DNA of 64,000 bases from Pseudomonas taiwanensis (GTDB lineage: Bacteria; Pseudomonadota; Gammaproteobacteria; Pseudomonadales; Pseudomonadaceae): positions 1 through 64,000 of the forward strand of contig NZ_QJRF01000048.1 of assembly GCF_013393345.1 (NCBI RefSeq). The letters run 5' to 3'. This document shows, piece by piece, positions 25,669 to 34,384 of this stretch. The translations under genes were made by a program, and so were the position numbers. The first letter of the stretch is position 1. Each line of letters opens with the position of its first letter. The notes under the pieces are model-generated. The model was not told the DNA's origin. It searched no databases and worked only from the letters and a program-made list of their open reading frames with translations.

Positions 25669-26868
25669 TCACCCCGCCGCAGAAACCGCCGCGCTGCGTG
25701 CCTTGCGGGTCATCAGGGTGAATCCGCTGATGGCCGCCACGGCGAACACGGCTTGCACGCCGACCATCGGCCAGGAGCTGCCATCCTGCAGCACGCCCAG
25801 CAGCAGGCCACTCAAAGTCGCGCCGAGCATCTGGGAGAATCCCATCAAGCCGGCCGCGAGTCCGGCGCGGTGGGCGTTGGGCATGACCACGCCGGCCACC
25901 GAAGCCGGAATCAGCATGCCGCCGCCCAGGGTCACCAGAACCTGTGGCAACGACAGGCCGAGCACCGACAGGCCCAGCGTGGCGTGGACCAGCAAGGTGG
26001 TCAGCGCACCGGCAGCCACCAGGCTCACGCCGATACCGACGATACGTTGCGGGCCCAGTTGCATGATCTTGCGTTGGGTGAACAGCGCGCCGGCGATCAG
26101 TCCGGAAATGGTGGCGCCGAACGCCAGGCCATATTCCGCCGAGCTCAGCCCGAGCAGACCGATATAGACAGCCGATGAACCGGCCACCACGGCGAACATC
26201 GCCCCGTAGGTGCCCGCCAGGGTGAACGCCAGGGCCCGGCTGGAACGCTGCTTGAGCAGGTCGAAATAGTTGCGCGCCAGGGTCGCCGGGTGGCCGGTCT
26301 TGGGATCGAGGCTGGGGTTGGATTCCCGGTAGAAGGCCAGCACCGCCAGCAGCGCCAGGCTGCCAATGGTCAGGGAAGCCAGGATAGGCGCGTGCCAGCC
26401 GCCCCACTGGGTGAGCAGTCCGCCCACCATGGGCGCCAGGGCGATGGCGCTGAGCATGCCGATCACGGTCAGCGCCAGAGCCGGAGCGGCCTGCGCCTTC
26501 CATACATCGCGCACGATGGCCCGCGCCAGCACCAGCGCCGCACAGGCGCCGAGCCCCTGGACCACGCGTCCGAGAATGAAGTCGGTCATGCTGTCGGCAA
26601 GGAACATCCAGGCGGTGGCAGCCAGGTAAAGGCTGAGCCCGCCGATCAGCACCGGCCGGCGGCCGACCCGGTCGGACAGCGGCCCCAGCAGCAATTGCCC
26701 GAGCCCGAACGCCGCAACGAAAGCGGACAGCGCCGCGAGGCTCGCGCCGTGGTCGGCACCCAGTCCCTGCTCCAGGGCACCGAGGGCGGGAATGATCAGT
26801 TGGGTGGAGATTTCGCCCATGGCGGTCAGCACCATGAGGATGGCCAGTAGCAGGCGCGACGGGTTCAT
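25669..26868 (-). CDS. Bcr/CflA-type multidrug exporter (MFS)
   Basis: 399 residues with twelve membrane helices, starting MNPSRLLLAILMVLTAMGEISTQLIIPAL. The start at 26868 overlaps the stop of a 46-codon ORF (ATGA). MFS motif A is GPLSDRVGRRPVLIGG near residue 62, and RVVQGLGACAALVLARAIVRD is typical of the Bcr/CflA 12-helix drug:proton antiporters. It would expel small toxic compounds across the inner membrane. The gene is divergent from an RND adaptor/pump pair, so the 140-base region between probably serves both efflux units. Confidence 0.9.
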   Translation of the reverse strand: MNPSRLLLAILMVLTAMGEISTQLIIPALGALEQGLGADHGASLAALSAFVAAFGLGQLLLGPLSDRVGRRPVLIGGLSLYLAATAWMFLADSMTDFILGRVVQGLGACAALVLARAIVRDVWKAQAAPALALTVIGMLSAIALAPMVGGLLTQWGGWHAPILASLTIGSLALLAVLAFYRESNPSLDPKTGHPATLARNYFDLLKQRSSRALAFTLAGTYGAMFAVVAGSSAVYIGLLGLSSAEYGLAFGATISGLIAGALFTQRKIMQLGPQRIVGIGVSLVAAGALTTLLVHATLGLSVLGLSLPQVLVTLGGGMLIPASVAGVVMPNAHRAGLAAGLMGFSQMLGATLSGLLLGVLQDGSSWPMVGVQAVFAVAAISGFTLMTRKARSAAVSAAG

Positions 26869-27005
26869 GACAGGTCTCCTGCTGCTTCGGCTTCCAGCGC
26901 CAGCACCATCAGCTGCCACTCCAGGGCCTGCCAGTCGTCGTGGCTGACGGCGGACGGCGCAACGCAGGCCAGGCCGTTCTCTGCTGCTTGTTGTTCATTG
27001 CACAT
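26865..27005 (-). CDS. 46-residue ORF translationally coupled to the MFS exporter
   Basis: Begins MCNEQQAAENGLACVAPSAV and contains HDDWQALEWQLMVLALEAEA, an amphipathic acidic helix. The ATG has a strong ribosome site (GGAGGTG) ten bases upstream, and its TGA overlaps the exporter ATG by four bases. No membrane segment or signal peptide. It could be a leader that couples exporter translation to ribosome arrival, or a small partner protein. I do not recognise the family. Confidence 0.6.
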   Translation of the reverse strand: MCNEQQAAENGLACVAPSAVSHDDWQALEWQLMVLALEAEAAGDLS

Positions 27006-27039
27006 CGCATGCACCTCCGTTGGTCGCTTCGCCCTTGGG

Positions 27040-27100
27040 CTGACGAATTAGATGACGAGTGACATATATACACGAAATTAGATTATGCCTATCATATTTT
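27040..27100. promoter_or_regulatory. Divergent efflux control region
   Basis: An AT-rich island between the MFS-side ORF and the RND adaptor gene contains two direct AATTAGAT repeats (27046-27053 and 27076-27083) 30 bases apart around CATATATACAC. Spacing of about three helical turns suggests a regulator site; no regulator gene adjoins it. Confidence 0.35.
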
Positions 27101-27148
27101 CGACCTGCGGTGCTTCGCCCTGATGCCGCCCAATCCGAGGATCGCTCC

Positions 27149-28246
27149 ATGAATCGCCCGCACCTTGCCCTACTCGCCCTGATCCCCGCTGCCCTGCTGG
27201 CGCTGAGCGGTTGCAACAGCCAGGCCGATACCTCGGTCAGCGCGCCCCAGCCACGGGCGGTCCTGGCGGCGGACGTACAAGCGGCCGCCCAGCAGAATGC
27301 GCTCTATACCGGCGTGGTAGCGGCCCGCACCGCCAGCGACCTGGGCTTTCGCGTCGGCGGCAAGGTGATTGCCCGCAAGGTGGACCCGGGCACCCGCGTG
27401 AAGCGCGGCGACGTACTGCTGGTGCTGGACAACACCGACTTCGAACTGGCCTTGCGCACTGCCCGTAACCGCGTCACCGCCGCCGAAGCGGAGCTGCGCC
27501 AGGCCCGCGATGACGAAGCCCGCTATCGCCGCCTGGCCGGCACGGGCGCGGTCTCCCGTCAGCTGTACGACCAGGCCGCCACGCGCCTGCGGGTCGCCCA
27601 GGCCGAACAGGCCGCCGCCACGTCCGAAGCAGCCCAGGTGGAGAATCGCCGGACCTACTCGACCTTGCAGGCCGATGGCGACGGCGTGATCACCGATGTA
27701 CGGGTGGACCGTGGACAGGTCGTCGCCGAGGGCCAGATCGTCGCCAGCCTCGCCCATGACGGCGCACGCGAAGCGGTGATCGATATCCCGGAAACCCAGC
27801 GTTCCCTCGCCAACCACGCAGCCCGCGCCTATCCCTACGGCGCCTCGGGCGACGCGGTGCCGGCCACCCTGCGCGAGCTATCCGCCGCAGCGGATACCAC
27901 CACCCGCACCTTCCGCGCCCGCTACACCCTGGGCGGCGACTCCTCCGCACTGGCCATCGGGTCCACCGTCACCCTGCAACTGGACGGCGCCGACCACCAG
28001 CAACTGGTTCGCGTGCCGCTGGGCGCCCTGCACGACAAGGGCCAGGGCACCGGCGTCTGGGTCATCAAGACGGACGGCAAGGTGGAATTGCGCCCGGTGC
28101 GCGTGGTGCGCCTGGAGCAGGAAGAAGCGGTACTGGAAGGCGGCATCCAGCCGGGTGAACGCATCGTCGCCCTCGGCGCCCATCTGCTGAACGCCGGTGA
28201 CAGCGTGCGCGAACTGCCGGCGCCGTCGCTGGCCCTGGAGAACTGA
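27149..28246 (+). CDS. RND efflux periplasmic adaptor lipoprotein
   Basis: 365 residues. The signal sequence ends in a lipobox (LLALSGC), so the mature protein is probably lipid-anchored at that Cys. Barrel-sandwich halves flank a coiled coil (FRVGGKVIARKVDPGTRVKRGDVLLVLD, then RNRVTAAEAELRQARDDEARYRRL, then LQADGDGVITDVRVDRGQVVAEGQ). It is a membrane-fusion protein that links the inner-membrane RND pump encoded one base downstream to an outer-membrane channel. No outer-membrane factor gene is adjacent, so a shared TolC/OprM-type channel would be used. Start chosen at 27149, where the signal peptide begins. Confidence 0.92.
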   Translation: MNRPHLALLALIPAALLALSGCNSQADTSVSAPQPRAVLAADVQAAAQQNALYTGVVAARTASDLGFRVGGKVIARKVDPGTRVKRGDVLLVLDNTDFELALRTARNRVTAAEAELRQARDDEARYRRLAGTGAVSRQLYDQAATRLRVAQAEQAAATSEAAQVENRRTYSTLQADGDGVITDVRVDRGQVVAEGQIVASLAHDGAREAVIDIPETQRSLANHAARAYPYGASGDAVPATLRELSAAADTTTRTFRARYTLGGDSSALAIGSTVTLQLDGADHQQLVRVPLGALHDKGQGTGVWVIKTDGKVELRPVRVVRLEQEEAVLEGGIQPGERIVALGAHLLNAGDSVRELPAPSLALEN

Positions 28247-28247
28247 G

Positions 28248-31200
28248 ATGAGCCGCTTCAACCTTTCCGCCTTCGCGGTACGCAATCGGGCGGTGACCCT
28301 GTTCCTGATCATCGCGACGCTGGTCGCCGGCGCCATCGCCTTCAACAAGCTCGGCCGCGCGGAAGACCCGTCCTTCACGGTCAAGACCATGACCATCACC
28401 GCCGCCTGGCCGGGCGCTACCGCGCGGGAGATGCAGGAACAGGTGGCGGACCGCCTGGAAAAGCGCCTGCAGGAACTGGACTTCTACGACCGGGTGGAAA
28501 CCATCGCCCAGCCCGGCTTCGTCTCGATGAAGCTGCAGTACCAGGACTCCACCCGGCCGGGCGACATCCAGCAGCTCTTCTACCAGACCCGCAAGAAGCT
28601 CTCCGACGAAGCCAAACGCTTGCCGCAAGGCGTGGTCGGCCCCTTCTTCAACGATGAATACTCGGACGTCTATTTCGCCCTCTACGCGCTGGAAGCCGAA
28701 CAACTGCCGCACCGCCAGCTCGTGCAGATGGCCGAAGACATGCGCCAGAGCCTGCTCAACCTGCCCGGCGTGAAGAAGGTCAACATTCTCGGTGAGCAGG
28801 CCCAGCGCATCTTCGTCGAGTTCTCCTACCAGCGCCTGGCCACCCTCGGTCTGAAGCCCGAACAGATCTTCGAGGCCCTGGGCAAGCAGAACGGCGTGGC
28901 GCCGGCCGGCTTCGTCGAAACCAGCGGCCCACGCGCGTACATCCGCCTGGACGGCGCCTTCGACAGCCTGAATCTGATCGAGAACGTACCGATCAATGCC
29001 AATGGCAAGCTGCTGCGCATCGCCGACGTGGCCACGGTCAAGCGCGGCTACGAGGACCCGCCGAGCTACCGCATCCGCCATCAGGGCGAACCGGCGCTGA
29101 TGCTCGGCGTGATCATGGAACCGCACTTCAACGGTCTTGAACTGGACAAGTCCCTCCAGGCCGAGGAAGACCGCATCCACGCCGGCCTGCCCCTGGGCGT
29201 GACGTTCGACAAGGTCTCCGACCAGGCCGAGAAAATCCGCATCGCGGTGAACGAGTTCATGCTCAAGTTCTTCGTCGCCCTCGGCGTGGTGATGCTGATC
29301 AGCCTGCTGGCGCTGGGTTTCCGCGTCGGCCTGGTGGTCGCCGCCGCCGTGCCGCTGACCCTGTCCATCGTCTTCGTGATCATGCTGATGACCGGGCGCG
29401 AGTTCGACCGCATCACCCTCGGTGCGCTGATCCTCTCCCTGGGCCTGCTGGTGGACGACGCCATCATCGCCATCGAGATGATGGTGGTGAAGCTGGAGGA
29501 AGGCCTCGACCGCATCCAGGCCGCCACCTTCGCCTGGACCTCCACTGCCGCGCCCATGCTCACCGGCACCCTGGTGACCGTCATCGGCTTCCTGCCGGTG
29601 GGCTTCGCCAAGTCCGGCGCGGGCGAGTACGCCGGCAACATCTTCTGGATCGTCGGCTTCGCCCTGCTCGCCTCCTGGGTGGTGGCGGTGTTCTTCACGC
29701 CCTACCTGGGAGTGAAGCTGCTGCCGAAGATCCAACCCGTCGCCGGTGGCCATGAAGCGCTCTACGCCACCCGCCTCTACCAGCGCCTGCGGGCCCTGGT
29801 CACCTGGTGCGTGAACCACCGCAAGACGGTCACTGCTCTGGTTGTGGCGGCCTTCATCACCAGCGGCCTGGGCATGGGCATCGTGAAGAAGCAGTTCTTC
29901 CCCAACTCCGACCGTTCGGAACTGCTGGTGGAGGTCTATATGCCGCCGGGCAGCGCCTTCAAGGCCACCGAATCCGTGGTCGCTGAGGTGGAAAAATCCC
30001 TGCTGGAAGAACCGCAGACCAAACTGGTCGACGCCTACGTGGGGGGCGGTGCGCCGCGCTTCTTCCTGTCCCTGAACCCCGAGCTGCCGGACCCGGCTTT
30101 CGCCAAGATCATCGTGCAGACCGCCGACTCCAAGGCCCGCGATGCCCTCCGCGAGCGCATGCAGGCGCGCATCGCCGCCGGCGAATTCCCCTCGGCACGG
30201 GTGCGCGTCACGCAGCTGGTGTTCGGCCCGCCGGTGCCGTTCCCGGTGGTGTTCCGCGTATCCGGTCCCAACCTCGACCAGTTGCGGCAGATCAGCGAAG
30301 AGGTGCGTGCCGTGGTTGCCGCCAACGCCATGACCCGCGACACCTTCATCGACTGGGGTGAGCGCAGCAGCTCCTATCGCCTGGTGCTGGACCAGGACCG
30401 CCTGCGCCTGCTCGGCTTCACCCCGGTTGAGGTGAAAAGCCAGCTCAACGCCCTGCTCACCGGCAACCCGGTGACCGAAGTGCGCGAGGGCACCCGCACC
30501 GTGGCCGTGACGGTCCGTGCGCAGAACACCCAGCGGGAAAACCTCGGCGGTATCGAGGGCCTGACCATTACCAACGCCGCTGGCGTATCGGTGCCGCTGG
30601 AACAGGTGGGCCGCTTCCAACCGCTGATGGAGGAACCCATCCTCAAGCGCCGCGACCGCGAACTGACCTTCGAAGTGCGTGCTGACATCATCAAGGGCAC
30701 CCAGCCGCCGGATGTGGAAAAGGCCGTGTACGCCGACCTGCAACCGCTGATCGCCAAGCTGCCGGCCGGCTACAAGGTCACCATCGGCGGTCCGGTGGAA
30801 GAAAGCGCCAAGGCCAACAAGGCCCTGGCCGTGCTGTTCCCGGTGATGATCCTGCTGACCCTGGTGGTGATCATGTTCCAGGTGCGTTCCTTCAGCCGGA
30901 TGTTCATGGTCTTCGCCACCGCGCCCCTGGGCCTGATCGGCGCCATGCCGGCACTGCTGCTGTTCAACCAGCCCTTCGGCTTCAACGCCATCCTGGCGCT
31001 GATCGGCATCGGCGGCATCCTGATGCGCAACACGCTGATCTTCACCGACCAGATCGACCAGGAACTGGCCCACGGCCGCCCCCTGCGCGAGGCCATCATC
31101 GAAGCCACGGTACGCCGCGCCCGACCGGTGCTGCTCACTGCCCTGGCCGCTGCGCTGGCCTTCATCCCGCTGACCTTCTCGGTGTTCTGGTCATCCCTGG

Positions 31201-31322
31201 CTTATGTGCTGATTGGCGGCGTGCTGGTGGGCACCGTGTTGACCCTGCTGTTCCTGCCGGCACTGTGCGCGCTGGTGTTGCGGGCGAAGAAGCCGGAGCT
31301 GGCCGCAGCGGCGATAGCCTGA
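28248..31322 (+). CDS. RND family efflux pump
   Basis: 1024 residues, the normal length for an RND transporter, starting one base after the adaptor stop. Helix 1 (AVTLFLIIATLVAGAIAF) is followed by the first periplasmic loop, a block of helices 2-6 (with VMLISLLALGFRVGL and LILSLGLLVDDAIIAIEMM, carrying the paired Asp of the proton relay), the second periplasmic loop, and helices 8-12 (ending VLIGGVLVGTVLTLLFLPALCAL). The sequence type is close to the HAE1-like pumps of the AcrB/VexH group whose partner is a lipoprotein adaptor. It exports amphipathic compounds by proton antiport. Confidence 0.93.
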   Translation: MSRFNLSAFAVRNRAVTLFLIIATLVAGAIAFNKLGRAEDPSFTVKTMTITAAWPGATAREMQEQVADRLEKRLQELDFYDRVETIAQPGFVSMKLQYQDSTRPGDIQQLFYQTRKKLSDEAKRLPQGVVGPFFNDEYSDVYFALYALEAEQLPHRQLVQMAEDMRQSLLNLPGVKKVNILGEQAQRIFVEFSYQRLATLGLKPEQIFEALGKQNGVAPAGFVETSGPRAYIRLDGAFDSLNLIENVPINANGKLLRIADVATVKRGYEDPPSYRIRHQGEPALMLGVIMEPHFNGLELDKSLQAEEDRIHAGLPLGVTFDKVSDQAEKIRIAVNEFMLKFFVALGVVMLISLLALGFRVGLVVAAAVPLTLSIVFVIMLMTGREFDRITLGALILSLGLLVDDAIIAIEMMVVKLEEGLDRIQAATFAWTSTAAPMLTGTLVTVIGFLPVGFAKSGAGEYAGNIFWIVGFALLASWVVAVFFTPYLGVKLLPKIQPVAGGHEALYATRLYQRLRALVTWCVNHRKTVTALVVAAFITSGLGMGIVKKQFFPNSDRSELLVEVYMPPGSAFKATESVVAEVEKSLLEEPQTKLVDAYVGGGAPRFFLSLNPELPDPAFAKIIVQTADSKARDALRERMQARIAAGEFPSARVRVTQLVFGPPVPFPVVFRVSGPNLDQLRQISEEVRAVVAANAMTRDTFIDWGERSSSYRLVLDQDRLRLLGFTPVEVKSQLNALLTGNPVTEVREGTRTVAVTVRAQNTQRENLGGIEGLTITNAAGVSVPLEQVGRFQPLMEEPILKRRDRELTFEVRADIIKGTQPPDVEKAVYADLQPLIAKLPAGYKVTIGGPVEESAKANKALAVLFPVMILLTLVVIMFQVRSFSRMFMVFATAPLGLIGAMPALLLFNQPFGFNAILALIGIGGILMRNTLIFTDQIDQELAHGRPLREAIIEATVRRARPVLLTALAAALAFIPLTFSVFWSSLAYVLIGGVLVGTVLTLLFLPALCALVLRAKKPELAAAAIA

Positions 31323-31339
31323 AGGAGCGGGATCACCTT

Positions 31340-31800
31340 GTGGGGGCGAATTCATTCGCTAAGGGCAACGCAGTTGCCCTTTGGGATCCCCAAGGCAGAC
31401 CTTCGGCCTGCTTCGCGAATTAATTCGCCCCCACAAAAAAGCGGTGCCTCAATTGTCGAGCGCGGCGCTGGAGGTGATTCCCTGTAGGGCGAATTCATTC
31501 GCCAAGGGCAACGCAGTTGCCCCCTGACACTCCCCAGGGCAGGCCTTCGGCCTGCTTCGCGAATGAATTCGCCCCCACAAAAAAGCGGTGCCTCAATGGT
31601 CGAGCGCGGCGCTGGAGGTGACTCCCCTGTAGGGGCGAATTCATTCGCCAAGGGCAACGCAGTTGCCCCCTGACACTCCCCAGGGCAGACCTTCGGTCTG
31701 CTTGGCGAATGAATTCGCCCCCACAAGAAGCAATGCCTCAATGGTCGAGCGCGGCGTTGAAGGTGACTCCCCTGTGGGGGCGATTTCAATCGCTATGCGG
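31340..31800. repeat. Tandem array of long palindromic repeats, three copies plus a partial fourth
   Basis: Each unit starts with a near-palindromic block (GGGGCGAATTCATTCGC ... GCGAATGAATTCGCCCCCAC) at 31340-31434, 31483-31579 and 31629-31725. Each has an internal hairpin (ACCTTCGG...) and is followed by a spacer beginning GCGGTGCCTCAAT at 31441, 31585 and 31730. The period is about 144-145 bases. A partial fourth block starts near 31773. Single copies of the same block lie at 43553, 48394 and 60332. It separates the RND operon from the DUF899 gene. Confidence 0.85.
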
Positions 31801-31822
31801 ACCGCAGGTTCGCCCAACCCAA

Positions 31823-32560
31823 TCACTCCGCGCAGCAGCTATGCACCTTGGCGGGCTCGTCCTCATAGCGGTCGTGGTAGGTCATCCAATCCATGATTTC
31901 CTTCTCGTCGCGGCCCTTGGGCAGGAGGTCGAGGAAGTTGTAGGCGCCCACCAGCAGGTCCAGACCACGGGCGTAGGTGGAGTAGGTGTGGAAAATCTCC
32001 CCCGCGTCGTTGCGATAGAACACGCTGAGGCCCGGCATGTCCTCGCCCGGGTCCTTGCTGGTGCCGTAGTTGTAGCGGGCGGTACCGGCGGCGATGTCCT
32101 CGGGCCGGGCGGCGACGCCGAAGTCCTGGTTGAAGGAGCTGCCCTGGGACGACACCCACTTGAACTTCCAACCCATGCGCTTGCGGAAGGCCTGGAACTC
32201 CTGCAAGGGCGCGCGGGACGCGCAGAGCAGCGTCACATCGTGGTGCTTGAGGTGCTGGTTGGGCCCATCGATGTGGTCGGCGAGGAACGAGCAGCCGGGG
32301 CAACCTTCCTTCCAGTTGGGGCCGAACATGAAGTGGTAGACGACCAGGGTGCTGCGCCCGTCGAACAGGTCGGCCAGGGTTTCCCAACCGTCCGGTCCCT
32401 CGAAGGCGTAGACCTGCTCGATTCGAACCCAGGGCAGCGCCCGCCGCTCGGCGCTGAGCCGGTCGCGTTCACGGGTGAAGGCCTTTTCCTTGCGCAACAG
32501 CTCCTCGCGGGCATGCAGCCATTCTTCGCGGGAAACCACGGGGTGTTTGTCGATTTTCAT
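31823..32560 (-). CDS. DUF899 thioredoxin-like protein
   Basis: 245 residues; the start at 32560 (MKIDKHPVVSREEWLHAREELL) has AGGAG ten bases upstream. The thioredoxin-like core has STLVVYHFMFGPNWKEGCPGCSFLADHIDG, with a CxxC in place of the usual thioredoxin WCGPC, and later RNDAGEIFHTYSTYARGLD. These are typical of DUF899 proteins, whose biochemical function is not established. The C-terminal HSCCAE adds two more cysteines. It is transcribed alone between the repeat array and the AntR-like gene. Confidence 0.85.
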   Translation of the reverse strand: MKIDKHPVVSREEWLHAREELLRKEKAFTRERDRLSAERRALPWVRIEQVYAFEGPDGWETLADLFDGRSTLVVYHFMFGPNWKEGCPGCSFLADHIDGPNQHLKHHDVTLLCASRAPLQEFQAFRKRMGWKFKWVSSQGSSFNQDFGVAARPEDIAAGTARYNYGTSKDPGEDMPGLSVFYRNDAGEIFHTYSTYARGLDLLVGAYNFLDLLPKGRDEKEIMDWMTYHDRYEDEPAKVHSCCAE

Positions 32561-32668
32561 GTCGCACTCTCCTGAACCTGACGGAAATGAGGGACTCGCC
32601 CCTGGTAGTCGTCTGATTTCAGGACCGTTCGACAATCACCCGTGCATTTCTCGACAGGCGGCAGTGCT

Positions 32669-33679
32669 TCAGAGAGAACGCCCGCGCCGCTCCTCCAGGC
32701 GCTGGATGGTCATGCTTGGGGTTTCGTCGAACAGCTTGCGGTACTCGCTGGCGAAGCGGCCGAGATGGTTGAAGCCCCAGCCCATGGCGATCACCGAGAT
32801 ATTCCGGGCGCTGCGGTCTTCCAGCAGTTCCTGGCGCACGGCGGTCAGGCGGTGCTTCTTCAGGTAGGCCATGGGCGATTGGCCGAAATATCGCTTGAAG
32901 CCCTCGAACAGCTTGAAGCGCGACACGCCGGCGGCCCGCTCGATGTCTTCCAGGCAGATTTCCTCGCGGGCATGGACGTGGATGAAGTCCCGCGCCCGCA
33001 CCAGGTAATGGGGCAGCTTGATCTCCAGCCGTCCGCGCAACTCCTCCGAATAATTGTTCGGCTGCGCCAGGATCAGCCCCTTGATCAGCGCGCTTTCCAG
33101 GTCGCGGGTGAAGAACAGCTGGCCGTAGAGGTCACGGCTGCGCTCCAGCTCGTCGATCAGGTGCCGCGCCATGCGCCACCAGGACGCCGCAGCGCCCTCC
33201 ACCGCGTTCATCTCCGCCTGGAAGCTCAACGGTGTGTCCACGCTGCGCTGCAGAAGGCCCTCGAGGGTCTGCTGCATGGCGGCGCGGGGAATGGCTACCT
33301 GCAACTTGTGGCAGTCACCGGCGATGGTGAGTTCCTGGAACTCGTGGGGCGACACGATTACCCCCCAGTCGCGATCCGAACGCAGGAGGTGCCCGGACTT
33401 GACCAGCTCCTGCTCACCGGCCAGCGGCAGGCTGAGGCTGTAGCAATTGAGGTTCATCTCGTCGCCGACGCCAATGGTGACGTCCGTGCCGTACTCGACG
33501 TAGCCCATCGTCGTCGACATCGAGGGCAGCACGTTGCCGCTGTGATGGAACTGGATCCGCTCGGGCTTTGCAGCCTTCAGGTGGTGAGGGCCGCAGATGT
33601 TCGACATCCAGGAACGAGCCCCGGCGAGGTCGTAGCGATCGGCGGAAATGTCTCGGAATTGATGGTTCTTCGTACTCAT
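32669..33679 (-). CDS. antR: AraC-family activator, AntR-like
   Basis: 336 residues from ATG 33679 (MSTKNHQFRDIS). The C-terminal AraC/XylS domain has two helix-turn-helix units: ICLEDIERAAGVSRFKLFEGFKRYFGQSPMAYL and SVIAMGWGFNHLGRFASEYRKLFDETPS. The N-terminal domain is of the AraC-binding-like type found in BenR/AntR/XylS. It is divergent from antABC across 705 bases, the arrangement of AntR, which activates anthranilate dioxygenase genes with anthranilate as inducer. The AntR name rests on family plus location; a BenR-like role is the alternative. Confidence 0.78.
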   Translation of the reverse strand: MSTKNHQFRDISADRYDLAGARSWMSNICGPHHLKAAKPERIQFHHSGNVLPSMSTTMGYVEYGTDVTIGVGDEMNLNCYSLSLPLAGEQELVKSGHLLRSDRDWGVIVSPHEFQELTIAGDCHKLQVAIPRAAMQQTLEGLLQRSVDTPLSFQAEMNAVEGAAASWWRMARHLIDELERSRDLYGQLFFTRDLESALIKGLILAQPNNYSEELRGRLEIKLPHYLVRARDFIHVHAREEICLEDIERAAGVSRFKLFEGFKRYFGQSPMAYLKKHRLTAVRQELLEDRSARNISVIAMGWGFNHLGRFASEYRKLFDETPSMTIQRLEERRGRSL

Positions 33680-34384
33680 CACGCGGCACCCAAAACGGCT
33701 TCTGGAGATGCGCGCTCTGCGGCGCGTCAACATGGACAAGGCAAGCTCCGTGCCACGCCCCTGCGGTCCGTCGCGATTCGAAACAAAAGGATAGCATTGT
33801 CGAAATCCGCGGATACCCGCCTCTGTCTGGAGGGCCCGTCAGGCCTGTTCCAGAGCGATTCTTCGCCCCAGTACGGAGCAACCCGCCTCACCACGGCGCC
33901 GCGTGGCAAAAACGCTTCGGATACCCCCTGGCAGGGTCCTGCTCCCCCCTCGCGAGCGAACCGATGCCCCGTTGGAATCACGGGTGTTACCGCCATTGAC
34001 CGGACACCGCACCGAAGACGCCGAAGTCGAAGCCTGCGGACAGCCTTCACCAACTTTCCGGATAGCGCGCCAGGCGCCCTTCTGCTAGCCGCGCGAAAAA
34101 GCGTTACCCCGCATCGCAGACCGTTACTGCGGCCTCGGGCGGCACGGCGAGGGCGAATTTCAATCCGCTCCGGCACCTGTTGGCCATCCGTTTTTTTGGC
34201 GAAAGCTATCCGCTTATTCAGACTGCCAAAAATCCTTTGAAAGCCCCGGCACCCGGGCCTTTCAAGCGCCCGGTGAGCCGTCAAAATTTTCGGCGTTTCT
34301 TCGCCAACCAAGCGGATAGACCAGCCGGGCCGTGGCTCCTTCTAATGGCTTCCACTGTTTCGCCCGATGTGGAAGGTGCCACCC
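33680..34384. promoter_or_regulatory. Long antR-antA intergenic region
   Basis: 705 bases with no credible gene; a 194-codon minus-strand frame is Arg-rich and not protein-like. Near the antA end, two similar A-rich blocks (TGCCAAAAATC near 34225 and CGTCAAAATTTTC near 34278) lie about 50 bases apart and could be AraC-type half-sites. The promoter for antABC must be here, but I cannot place it with confidence. Confidence 0.4.

Noticed and set aside
28065-31073. 1002-codon open frame antisense to the RND pump
   Set aside because: The plus-strand frame is an unmistakable RND transporter. The antisense frame is His/Gln/Gly-rich, a usual shadow of high-GC coding DNA.
31340-31800. Possible CRISPR array
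   Set aside because: Units are 144-145 bases with long internal palindromes and near-identical spacers, and there are no cas genes; it is a tandem REP-like array.
33727-34311. 194-codon minus-strand frame upstream of antA
   Set aside because: Arg-rich composition and no start signal; it fills the antR-antA control region.
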